From the NCBI GenBank assembly GCA_029865405.1, contig JAOUGZ010000149.1, positions 1 through 6,722 on the forward strand: a stretch of 6,722 nucleotides of DNA. Reading direction: 5' to 3'. The DNA is from Betaproteobacteria bacterium (GTDB lineage: Bacteria; Pseudomonadota; Gammaproteobacteria; Burkholderiales; SG8-39). The notes beneath the pieces are model-generated. The model ran no database searches and had not been told where the DNA came from. It saw only the letters and a list, made by a program, of their open reading frames with translations. A program made the translations under genes and the position numbers. Of the stretch, positions 1-6,344 are shown piece by piece; the first letter of the stretch is position 1, and each line of letters starts with the position of its first letter.

Positions 1-637
1 TCAGCATCACCGCGGTGCCGTGATCGCGCGCCAGGCGCCTGAGCAGCGTGATGATCTGCGCCTGGATCGAGACGTCGAGCGCGGTGGTGGGCTCGTCGGC
101 GACGATCAGGCGCGGCTCGGCGCACAACGCGAGCGCGATGACCACGCGCTGGCGCATGCCGCCGGAGAACTGGTGCGGATACTGATCGATGCGCGCCTCG
201 GCGGCGGGGATGCCGACCTCGGCCAGCAGCTGCAGTGCCCGGCGCCGCGCCGCGTCGCGCCCGACCTCGAGGTGCGTGAGGATCGTCTCGACGAGCTGCT
301 CGCCCACCGTGTAGAGGGGATTGAGCGAAGTGAGCGGGTCCTGGAAGATGGCGCCGATCCTGCGACCGCGGAGCTTGCGCATCTCCGCCGGCGGCAGGTC
401 GTCGATGCGCCGCCCCTCGAGGCGGATTTCGCCCGCGGCGATGCGCCCGGGCGGCTCGAGCAGGCCGATGATCGCCATGCCGGTGAGCGACTTGCCTGCC
501 CCGGACTCGCCCACCACGCCGAGCACCTCGCCTGGGGCAATGCAAAACGAGATGCCATCCACCGCCACCAGCGTGCCGCGACGCGTCGGGAACTCGATGC
601 GCAGGTCTTTGACCTCGAGAAGCGGCGCGTCGCTCAC
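1..637 (-). CDS. Peptide-type ABC transporter ATP-binding subunit, DppD/OppD family (3' end cut by window edge)
   Basis: This is the cytoplasmic ATPase that would power the two permeases encoded just upstream. The visible 212 codons start with M(GTG)[11 protein letters not shown]. Walker A, GESGAGKS, lies at residues 43-50 with K49 binding phosphate. A Q-loop follows in [11 protein letters not shown], the form typical of the oligopeptide/dipeptide/nickel subfamily. The signature FSGGMRQR is at 157-164 and Walker B LIVADEP at 177-183, with E182 as the catalytic glutamate, then the D-loop region TTALD. The frame stays open to the left edge at HGTAVML, just before the expected H-loop histidine, so the H-loop and the C-terminal oligopeptide-binding extension (family length about 320-340 residues) lie outside. 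The GTG start overlaps the permease stop in a GTGA, which suggests translational coupling; no strong Shine-Dalgarno precedes it. A partner DppF-type ATPase is expected downstream. The subfamily is certain, the substrate is not. Confidence 0.95.
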   Translation of the reverse strand, partial: MSDAPLLEVKDLRIEFPTRRGTLVAVDGISFCIAPGEVLGVVGESGAGKSLTGMAIIGLLEPPGRIAAGEIRLEGRRIDDLPPAEMRKLRGRRIGAIFQDPLTSLNPLYTVGEQLVETILTHLEVGRDAARRRALQLLAEVGIPAAEARIDQYPHQFSGGMRQRVVIALALCAEPRLIVADEPTTALDVSIQAQIITLLRRLARDHGTAVML

Positions 638-1557
638 CGCAGCTTCGGATTGAGCGCGTCGCGCAGCCAGTCGCCGAGCAGGTTCACCGCCAGCACCAGC
701 ACGACCAGCGCCAGGCCGGGAAAGAGCGCGATCCACCATTCGCCGGACAGCAGGAAATTATTGCCGATGCGCACCAGCGTGCCGAGCGAGGGCTGCGTCG
801 GCGGCACGCCCACGCCGAGGAAGGACAGCGTCGCCTCGGTGATGATGGCGGTGGCGATGTGGATGGTGCCGATCACCAGTACCGGCCCGGTGACGTTGGG
901 CAGCACGTGGCGCAGCATGATGGCCGCCGGGTGGCGGCCGATGACCCGCGCCGCCTGCACGTATTCCTTGTTCTTCTCCACCAGCGTCGAGCCGCGCACG
1001 GTGCGCGCGTACTGCACCCAGCCGGAAACGCCGATCGCCAGCACCAGCACGTAGACCGCGAGCTGGTCGTGCAGCTCGCGCGGCAGCGCGACGCGCGCCA
1101 CGCCGTCGATCAGCAGCGCGATGAGGATCGCCGGGAAGGAGAGCTGGATGTCGGCCACGCGCATGATGAAGGCGTCCAGGCGCCCGCCGAGGTAGCCCGA
1201 AAGCAGACCGAGCGACACGCCCAGGACCGCCGAGAACAGCACTGCGGCGACGCCGACGCCGAGCGAGATGCGCGCCCCGTACAGGATCGTCGAGAGCACG
1301 TCGCGCCCCTGGTCGTCGGTGCCGAGCAGGTACCGCGTGGTGCCGTTCCCGGACCAGGCGGGCGGCGTGAAGCCGTCGGACAGGTTGAGCGTCGCGCTGT
1401 CGAAAGGATTGTGCGGCGCGATCCAGGGGGCAAGCAGCGCACCCCCGACGCAGACAAGCGTCAGCACCGCGGCCAGCAAGGCGACCGGCGAATGCCGGAA
1501 GCTCCACGCCAGGTCGTGGTCCCAGGCGCGCCGCAGCCTGCCCACCCCTGCGGACAT
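634..1557 (-). CDS. Peptide-type ABC transporter inner-membrane permease, DppC/OppC family
   Basis: This 307-residue protein is one half of the membrane channel. It has a basic N-terminus and a first hydrophobic helix at about 24-47. Next come a periplasmic stretch with the family motif LGTDDQGRDVLS (78-89), a helix cluster at about 98-150, and further helices at about 166-180, 222-250 and 276-298. The cytoplasmic EAA loop that contacts the ATPase is visible as EYVQAARVIGR (198-208) followed by HVLPN (217-221). The late VGVPPTQPSLG (249-259) and terminal DALNPKLR are also typical of DppC/OppC. I chose ATG at 1557 because GGGAGG sits 8 nt upstream; an in-frame TTG at 1575 would add six residues (MREAQA) but would place that ribosome site inside the gene. 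The gene is 19 nt below the binding-protein gene and overlaps the ATPase gene by 4 nt. Family assignment is firm; the transported compound is unknown. Confidence 0.95.
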   Translation of the reverse strand: MSAGVGRLRRAWDHDLAWSFRHSPVALLAAVLTLVCVGGALLAPWIAPHNPFDSATLNLSDGFTPPAWSGNGTTRYLLGTDDQGRDVLSTILYGARISLGVGVAAVLFSAVLGVSLGLLSGYLGGRLDAFIMRVADIQLSFPAILIALLIDGVARVALPRELHDQLAVYVLVLAIGVSGWVQYARTVRGSTLVEKNKEYVQAARVIGRHPAAIMLRHVLPNVTGPVLVIGTIHIATAIITEATLSFLGVGVPPTQPSLGTLVRIGNNFLLSGEWWIALFPGLALVVLVLAVNLLGDWLRDALNPKLR

Positions 1558-1565
1558 CGCCTGCG

Positions 1566-1571
1566 CCTCCC
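1566..1571 (-). promoter_or_regulatory. Ribosome binding site deciding the DppC-type permease start
   Basis: GGGAGG on the minus strand lies 8 nt before the ATG at 1557, just after the stop of the binding-protein gene. It favours this ATG over the longer TTG start at 1575. Confidence 0.75.
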
Positions 1572-1576
1572 GCAAC

Positions 1577-3142
1577 TCAGTCGACGCGCGTGTAGCGGGA
1601 CTCGTGCCGGTCGACCGCGTTGTGCACCGCGGTGACGTTCTTCTTCATCGCCCAGGGCCGCAGCTGATGATGCAGCGGCACGTAGTAGTAGTTGTCGCGC
1701 GTCGCGACGAGCCCCTCGCGCAGCATGGCGTCGCGCTTGCCCGTGTCGAGCTCGGTCTTGATGGCATCCACCAGGGCGTCGATCCTGGCGTCGCTGATGC
1801 GCCCGAGGTTGAAGCTGCCGTCGGCACCGGTAGTCTTGGTGCGCACCAGAGACTGAAGGGTGTAGTTGGCGTCGAAATTCACTACCCCCCAGCCCAGCAT
1901 GTAGGCATCGTGGTCGAACTTCTGGATCTTCTGGATGAAGGTCGCCATCGGCTGAGCGTTCAGCTTCGCCTTCAGGCCGATCCGCGCCCACATGCCGACC
2001 AGCGCCTGGCAGATCTCCTCGTCGTTGACGTAGCGGTTGTTGGGGCAGTCCAGACCGAACTCGAAGCCGCTGCCGTAACCGGCCTCTGCCAGCAGCCTCT
2101 TCGCGCCGTCCACGTCCAGCGCATGCGCCTGGTCGATGTCCTTGGAATGCCCGTGCACGCCGGGCGCCACCATGATCGCCGCCGGGATCGACAGGCCGCG
2201 CATGGTCACGCGACGGATGGCTTCGCGGTCCACCGCCAGGTTGAGCGCCTTTCTCACGCGCAGGTCCTTGAACGGGTTCTTGCCCTTGACGCTGGAGTAC
2301 CTGAGTTCGTCCGAGTGCTGGTCCATGCCGATGAAGATGGTGCGCACCTCGTGGCCGTCCAGCACTTTGAGCTTTGCCTCGCTGCGCAGGCGCGTCACGT
2401 CCTGCGGGGGCAGGTCGGTGACCATGTCGACGTCACCGGAGAGCAGCGCTGCGATGCGCGTGGCGTCGGCCTTGATCGGCGTGTAGACGATGTCGGTGAC
2501 GTTGCCCTCGCGCTTGTCCCACCAGTCGGGATTTGCGGCGAACACGACGCGCTTGTCGGGTTCCCAGGTCTTGAGGATGTAGGGGCCGGTGCCGTTGGCG
2601 TTGCGCGAGGCGTAGGACTCCTCCTTGGCGACGTAGTTCTGCACGTTCTCGGACTTGTTCTTCACCGACCAGGCCTTGCTCATGATGCGAAAGTCCGCGA
2701 TGTTCCTGAGCAGCACCGGGTTGGGGCCCGAGAGCAGGAAATCGACCGTGTGATCGTCGACTTTCTTCACTTCCTTCACACTGCCCACGTACACCTGCAT
2801 GGTGCCCTGCGGCTGCATGATGCGGCCGTAGGAGAACACCACGTCGTCGGCCGTGAACGGGCTGCCGTCGTGGAACTTCACGCCCTTGCGCAGCGTGAAT
2901 CGCAGCTGCGTCGGCGAGATCTGCTGCCACCCGGTGGCGAGCGCCGGCTCGATGGCGTAGGTCTTGGTGTAGCGCGTGAGCCCCTCATAGGTGTGCTGCA
3001 GGATGGAGCTGGTGGTGGCGTGGTTCTGCGAATGCGGGTCGAGCGTGAGGATGTCGTTCTGCGCGCCCCATCGGAGCGTCGCGGCATGGGTCGTCGCGGC
3101 AAAAGCGATCAGCGCTGCGGCCAGCAGGTGTCTCGGTTTCAT
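1577..3142 (-). CDS. Periplasmic solute-binding protein of a peptide-type ABC transporter (SBP family 5)
   Basis: This 521-residue protein is the periplasmic receptor that delivers substrate to the permease pair. Residues 1-20 form a signal peptide: a basic MKPRH start, the hydrophobic run LLAAALIAFAA, and a probable signal peptidase I site after THA. There is no lipobox cysteine, so it should be soluble in the periplasm. The mature start TLRWGAQNDILTLDPH and the segment LATGWQQISPTQLRFTLRKG continuing to KFHDGSPFTADDVVFS (68-104) are the hallmark of family 5 (DppA/OppA/NikA type). NGTGPYILKTW (183-193) and FKDLRVRKALNLAVDR (291-306) are two more conserved family blocks. Length is normal for the family. 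The start is well set: AGGAGA lies 8 nt before the ATG. The gene follows the amidohydrolase gene by 15 nt. Specificity within this family (peptides, opines, glutathione, sugars, nickel) cannot be assigned by eye; the neighbouring amidohydrolase argues for a compound with an amide bond. Confidence 0.95.
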   Translation of the reverse strand: MKPRHLLAAALIAFAATTHAATLRWGAQNDILTLDPHSQNHATTSSILQHTYEGLTRYTKTYAIEPALATGWQQISPTQLRFTLRKGVKFHDGSPFTADDVVFSYGRIMQPQGTMQVYVGSVKEVKKVDDHTVDFLLSGPNPVLLRNIADFRIMSKAWSVKNKSENVQNYVAKEESYASRNANGTGPYILKTWEPDKRVVFAANPDWWDKREGNVTDIVYTPIKADATRIAALLSGDVDMVTDLPPQDVTRLRSEAKLKVLDGHEVRTIFIGMDQHSDELRYSSVKGKNPFKDLRVRKALNLAVDREAIRRVTMRGLSIPAAIMVAPGVHGHSKDIDQAHALDVDGAKRLLAEAGYGSGFEFGLDCPNNRYVNDEEICQALVGMWARIGLKAKLNAQPMATFIQKIQKFDHDAYMLGWGVVNFDANYTLQSLVRTKTTGADGSFNLGRISDARIDALVDAIKTELDTGKRDAMLREGLVATRDNYYYVPLHHQLRPWAMKKNVTAVHNAVDRHESRYTRVD

Positions 3143-3150
3143 TGCGTCGT

Positions 3151-3156
3151 TCTCCT
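3151..3156 (-). promoter_or_regulatory. Ribosome binding site of the solute-binding protein gene
   Basis: AGGAGA on the minus strand sits 8 nt before the ATG at 3142, in the 15-nt gap after the amidohydrolase stop. It is the strongest ribosome site in the operon, which fits the usual need for excess binding protein over permease. Confidence 0.8.
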
Positions 3157-3157
3157 G

Positions 3158-4342
3158 TTACTTGAGGGGCAGAGAATCCTCGACCAGCGCCGCGAGGTAG
3201 CCGGCGCCGAGCGGGATCACTTCGTCGTTGAAATCGTAGGTCGGGTTGTGCAGGAAGCAGCCGCCCTGGGCCCCGCCCTGGCCGAGGAACACGTAGGCGC
3301 CGGGCTTTTCCTGCAGCATGTACGAGAAGTCCTCGCCGCCCATGGTCGGCTCGTGGTCGGTGACGACATTCGCCTTGCCGAAGACCTTCTCGCCCACGCG
3401 CGCGGCGAAGCGCGCCTCAGCCTCGCTGTTGACCGTCGCCGGATAGCCGCGGCGGTACTCGATCTCGGCGCTGCCGCCGAGGCCGAGCGCCACGGCGTCG
3501 GCGATCTCGCGGATGCGCCGCTCCGCGAGGTCGCGCATCTCCGGCGTGAACGTGCGAACCGTGCCAATGAGCTCGACCTGCGCCGGGATCACGTTGAAGG
3601 CGCCGAGCTGGCTCGTCTGCATCGAGCACAGCGAGACGACCAGCGCGTCGACGGGGTTGGCGTTGCGGCTGGCGACGGTCTGCAGCGCGGTGATCACGTG
3701 GGCGGCAATCACCACCGGATCGACCGCGAGGTGCGGCAGGGCGGCATGGCCGCCGCGTCCGCGGATCTTCATCTTGATTTCGTCGGTCGCGGCCATCATC
3801 GGGCCCGGGCGCACCGCGATCTTGCCGGGCGGCAGCCCGGGCCAGTTGTGGATCGCGTACACGGCGTCGCAGGGGAAGCGCGCGAACAGGCCCTCTTCCA
3901 CCATCACGCGGCCGCCGCCGCCGCCTTCCTCGGCCGGCTGAAAGATGAGGTGCACGGTGCCGTCGAAATTGCGCGTCTGCGCGAGGTAGCGTGCCGCACC
4001 GAGCAGCATCGTGGTGTGCCCGTCGTGGCCGCAGGCATGCATGCGCCCGGCGACCCTGGACTTGTGCGGCGCATCGCCCGTCTCGTTCATCGGCAGGCAG
4101 TCCATGTCGGCGCGAAGGCCGATCGCCCGCCCGCTGTCCTTCTTGCCCTTCACCACGCCGACCACGCCGGTCTTGGCGAGGCCGCGGTGCACCGCGATGC
4201 CCCACTCGGCGAGCTTGTCGGCCACCAGCTGCGAAGTGCGCGTCTCCTCGAAGCCGAGCTCGGGGTTGGCGTGGATGTCGCGGCGGATATGCACCAGCTC
4301 GGCGTGGAACAGGCGCAGCATTTCGAGGGCGTCGTTTTTCAT
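3158..4342 (-). CDS. M20-family amidohydrolase (aminoacylase / hippurate hydrolase type), cytoplasmic
   Basis: This is a 394-residue metal-dependent hydrolase that should cleave an amide bond, such as that of an N-acyl amino acid or a dipeptide-like conjugate. The M20D pattern is complete: HANPELGFEE at 24-33; LRADMDCLP at 76-84; MHACGHDGHT at 101-110 with C104 and H106 as expected metal ligands; QPAEEGGGG at 135-143 with the E138/E139 pair (one catalytic base, one ligand); H165 in AIHNWPG; GRGGHAALPH at 195-204 opening the lid/dimerisation domain; MGGEDFSYML at 334-343; and H365 in FLHNPTYDFND as the last ligand. Length is normal. There is no signal peptide, so it acts in the cytoplasm. ATG at 4342 is chosen because MKNDALEMLRLFH begins the domain properly and GAGG precedes it; a longer in-frame reading would run back into the permease gene. 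It sits inside the transporter operon, 7 nt after the first permease gene, so its substrate is probably the imported compound. Substrate specificity is not predictable within this family. Confidence 0.94.
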   Translation of the reverse strand: MKNDALEMLRLFHAELVHIRRDIHANPELGFEETRTSQLVADKLAEWGIAVHRGLAKTGVVGVVKGKKDSGRAIGLRADMDCLPMNETGDAPHKSRVAGRMHACGHDGHTTMLLGAARYLAQTRNFDGTVHLIFQPAEEGGGGGRVMVEEGLFARFPCDAVYAIHNWPGLPPGKIAVRPGPMMAATDEIKMKIRGRGGHAALPHLAVDPVVIAAHVITALQTVASRNANPVDALVVSLCSMQTSQLGAFNVIPAQVELIGTVRTFTPEMRDLAERRIREIADAVALGLGGSAEIEYRRGYPATVNSEAEARFAARVGEKVFGKANVVTDHEPTMGGEDFSYMLQEKPGAYVFLGQGGAQGGCFLHNPTYDFNDEVIPLGAGYLAALVEDSLPLK

Positions 4343-4346
4343 GGTG

Positions 4347-4351
4347 ACCTC
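4347..4351 (-). promoter_or_regulatory. Ribosome binding site of the M20 amidohydrolase gene
   Basis: GAGGT on the minus strand lies 4 nt before the ATG at 4342 and overlaps the TGA stop of the upstream permease gene (4352-4350). The arrangement suggests that ribosomes ending on the permease gene help initiate the amidohydrolase. Confidence 0.55.
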
Positions 4352-5333
4352 AGTGTGCCGCGGTCGCGCGGTCGATGCGCAGGCGCGGATCGACCGCGTA
4401 GTAAAGCAGGTCCACGACCAGGTTGATGACAACGAAGAACAGCGCGATCAGGCACAGATAGGCGGCCATCACCGGCACGTCGGCGAAATCCACGGCCTGA
4501 ATGAAGAGCAGCCCCATGCCCGGCCACTGGAACACCGTCTCGGTGATGATCGCGAAAGCGATGATTGCGCCCAGCTGCAGCCCGGTGATGGTGATCACGG
4601 GCACCATCGTGTTCTTCAAGGCGTGGCCAAAGTGCACCGCGCGATCCGCAAGTCCGCGCGCGCGCGCGAACTTGATGTAGTCGGTGCGCAGCACTTCCAG
4701 CATTTCCGCGCGCACCAGGCGCTGGATCAGGGTCATCTGGAAGAGCCCCAGCGTAATCGAGGGCAGGATCAGCGCCTTGATGCCGCTCCAGGTGAGGAAG
4801 CCCGTGCTCCACCAGCCGATCTGCACGGTCTCGCCGCGCCCGAAGGAAGGCAGCCAGCCGAGCAGCACCGCAAATACGAGGATCAGAAGAATGCCGATGA
4901 GAAAGGTCGGCAGCGATACGCCGAGAAGGGACACGGCGAGCAGGAACTGCGTCAGCCAGGAATTTCGTCGCAGGGCGGTGTAAACACCCATGGACACGCC
5001 GGCCACCAGCGCCAGCGCGGCGGCGACGAACGACAGCTCGAGCGTCGCCGGCAGGCGCTCCACGAACAGCTTGGACACGGGCTGCACCTGGCGCAGGCTG
5101 AGGCCGAATTCGCCCTGCACCGCGCGCCCGACGAATTTCGCGTACTGGACGTAGAACGGCTGGTCCAGGCCGAGCAGCCGCGTGATGCGCTCGCGGTCTT
5201 CGGGCGTCGAATCCTGCCCGAGCATGAACAGCACCGGGTCGCCGACGAAGCGGAACAGCGCGAACGCGATCAGTCCCACGGCGAGCATGACGAGGACCGC
5301 TTGCCCGAGACGGCGCAGGATGAAGGCGAGCAT
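4350..5333 (-). CDS. Peptide-type ABC transporter inner-membrane permease, DppB/OppB family; first gene of the operon
   Basis: This 327-residue protein is the other half of the transport channel. It opens with the subfamily's MLAFILRRLGQAVLVMLAVG, the first membrane helix (about 9-30), followed by a periplasmic region with GDPVLFMLG and LGLDQPFYVQYAKFV (54-68) and GEFGLSL (74-80), all typical of DppB. Further helices lie at about 98-121, 128-160, 186-203, 243-265 and 288-312. The EAA loop DYIKFARARGLADRAV with HALKN (218-241) docks on the ATPase, and VFQWPGMGLLF (267-277) is another family block. The end YYAVDPRLRIDRA is typical. ATG at 5333 fits the family start; the frame stays open upstream only because it runs antisense to mutY. 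No clear Shine-Dalgarno is visible before this ATG, unlike the next genes, and a candidate promoter lies within 25 bp upstream. It is 7 nt from the amidohydrolase gene. Confidence 0.94.
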   Translation of the reverse strand: MLAFILRRLGQAVLVMLAVGLIAFALFRFVGDPVLFMLGQDSTPEDRERITRLLGLDQPFYVQYAKFVGRAVQGEFGLSLRQVQPVSKLFVERLPATLELSFVAAALALVAGVSMGVYTALRRNSWLTQFLLAVSLLGVSLPTFLIGILLILVFAVLLGWLPSFGRGETVQIGWWSTGFLTWSGIKALILPSITLGLFQMTLIQRLVRAEMLEVLRTDYIKFARARGLADRAVHFGHALKNTMVPVITITGLQLGAIIAFAIITETVFQWPGMGLLFIQAVDFADVPVMAAYLCLIALFFVVINLVVDLLYYAVDPRLRIDRATAAH

Positions 5334-5361
5334 GACGAGGGTCGGCGTGGAATCATACAAT
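5332..5361 (+). promoter_or_regulatory. Candidate sigma70-type promoter of mutY
   Basis: TACAAT at 5356-5361 matches the -10 consensus at five of six positions. ATGACG at 5332-5337, 18 nt upstream, matches the -35 consensus at four of six. The -10 ends only 5 nt before the mutY ATG at 5367, so a start site about 7 nt downstream would fall on or next to the start codon, giving a leaderless or nearly leaderless message. This agrees with the lack of a well-placed Shine-Dalgarno. Assigned from sequence match only. Confidence 0.35.
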
Positions 5362-5380
5362 GCCGCATGCAGGATTTCGC
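5352..5380 (-). promoter_or_regulatory. Candidate promoter of the transporter operon
   Basis: TATGAT (5357-5352 on the minus strand) matches the -10 consensus at five of six positions. The hexamer 17 nt upstream, GCGAAA (5380-5375), matches the -35 at only three of six and lies inside the mutY coding region. Transcription would start near 5345, leaving a leader of about 12 nt before the permease ATG. The weak -35 could mean an activator is needed, or that this is a chance match. The element overlaps the opposing mutY -10. Confidence 0.3.
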
Positions 5381-6344
5381 CTCCCGCCTGACGGCCTGGC
5401 AGCGCCGCCACGGCCGCCACGACCTGCCCTGGCAGGGCACGCGCGACCCCTATCGCATCTGGCTCGCCGAGGTGATGCTGCAGCAGACCCAGGTGGACAC
5501 GGTGATTCCCTACTATGAGCGCTTCCTGGCCCGTTTCCCGCGCGTTCGCGCCCTGGCGGCGGCCACCGAGGACGAGGTCCTGCGGCTCTGGAGCGGCTTG
5601 GGCTACTACGCGCGCGGCCGCAACCTGCATGCGGCGGCGCGGCAGGTGGCGGCCAAGGGCCGGTTTCCGACCACGCAGGAGGGTCTCGCGGCCCTGCCCG
5701 GCATCGGGCGCTCCACCGCGGCGGCGATCGCCGTGTTTGCCTTCGGGCGACGGGCGGCGATCCTCGACGGCAACGTGAAGCGGGTCCTGGCGCGCCGTTT
5801 CGGCGTCCAAGGCGCGAAGATGCAGTGGGCCCTGGCGGAAAAGCTCCTGCCGCGGCGCGGCGTGCGCGCGTATACGCAGGCCTTGATGGACCTCGGGGCG
5901 ACGCTGTGCACGCGTACGCGGCCGCGCTGCGAGCGCTGCCCGGTGGCGCGGGCCTGCGTGGCGCGGCGCGAAGGGCGCATCGCGGAGCTGCCGGCGCCGC
6001 GGACGCGCAAGCCCATGCCGGTCAAGCGCGCGAACTGGTACGTCTATATGAGGCAAGGCGAAGTGCTGCTGGAGCGCCGATCCGGCGCAGGCCTATGGGG
6101 CGGGCTGTGGACCTTTCCCGAGGCGCGCCTGCCGGCGATGCCGCGCGGCCGCAAGCTGGCGGCGCTCGAGCATGGCTTCACGCACTTCCGGCTGCGCGCC
6201 CAGCCCTGGCTGTGCCCGGTGCGCGGCGCGACGCCGCAGGCCGCGGGCCGGCTCTGGCTCGACATCGCCGCGGCGACAGGCGCCGCGGTGCCGGCGCCCG
6301 TGCGCACGGTGCTGCGCGCGCTACTGGCGGGCCGAGCTGATTAG
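5367..6344 (+). CDS. mutY: Adenine DNA glycosylase MutY
   Basis: MutY removes adenine mispaired with 8-oxoguanine (or guanine), starting base excision repair and preventing G:C to T:A changes. The 325-residue protein has all key parts. EVMLQQTQV (35-43) contains the catalytic E35. LWSGLGYYARGRNLH (74-88) contains Y80, aligning with the E. coli active-site Tyr82. The helix-hairpin-helix is LPGIGRSTAAAI (110-121). LDGNVKRV (133-140) carries the catalytic D134. The 4Fe-4S cluster cysteines are C181, C188, C191 and C197 in the canonical C-X6-C-X2-C-X5-C spacing. A C-terminal NUDIX-like 8-oxoG recognition domain runs from about residue 222, with GLWGGLWTFPE (242-252) and the loop FTHF (271-274), equivalent to the E. 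coli FSH loop. The start MQDFASRLTAWQRRHGRHDLPW fits the family. The stretch between D134 and C181 is 47 residues against 54 in E. coli. The gene diverges from the transporter operon and ends within the opposing LON-domain gene. Confidence 0.97.
   Translation: MQDFASRLTAWQRRHGRHDLPWQGTRDPYRIWLAEVMLQQTQVDTVIPYYERFLARFPRVRALAAATEDEVLRLWSGLGYYARGRNLHAAARQVAAKGRFPTTQEGLAALPGIGRSTAAAIAVFAFGRRAAILDGNVKRVLARRFGVQGAKMQWALAEKLLPRRGVRAYTQALMDLGATLCTRTRPRCERCPVARACVARREGRIAELPAPRTRKPMPVKRANWYVYMRQGEVLLERRSGAGLWGGLWTFPEARLPAMPRGRKLAALEHGFTHFRLRAQPWLCPVRGATPQAAGRLWLDIAAATGAAVPAPVRTVLRALLAGRAD

Noticed and set aside
20..1054. Plus-strand open frame opposite the ATPase and DppC-type permease genes
   Set aside because: It is a shadow of genes with complete Walker, signature and EAA motifs on the other strand, and its own translation shows no recognisable domain.
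3910..3927. GCC-repeat-like tract
   Set aside because: It encodes the run of glycines after the metal-binding QPAEE of the M20 enzyme, which is normal for the family.
1268..4426. A very long plus-strand open frame (about 1050 codons) antisense to the transporter operon
   Set aside because: It lies opposite three well-supported genes, is rich in His, Arg, Val and Ala with no domain pattern, and has no ribosome site. Long antisense frames of this kind are expected in GC-rich DNA, where stop codons opposite GC-ending codons are rare.
4655..4668. Seven-fold CG dinucleotide tract
   Set aside because: It encodes the conserved FARARG part of the permease EAA loop and is explained by GC-rich codon choice; slippage there would break the frame, so it is unlikely to be a switch.
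4011..5366. The same plus-strand frame as mutY stays open for about 450 codons upstream
   Set aside because: The translated extension is low in hydrophobic residues, rich in Gln, Glu, His and Arg, and antisense to the DppB-type permease. MutY homology starts cleanly at the ATG at 5367.
5334..6056. Minus-strand open extension upstream of the DppB-type permease, opposite mutY
   Set aside because: It is Arg/Pro-rich with no domain and is antisense to a clear mutY; the permease family start fits the ATG at 5333.
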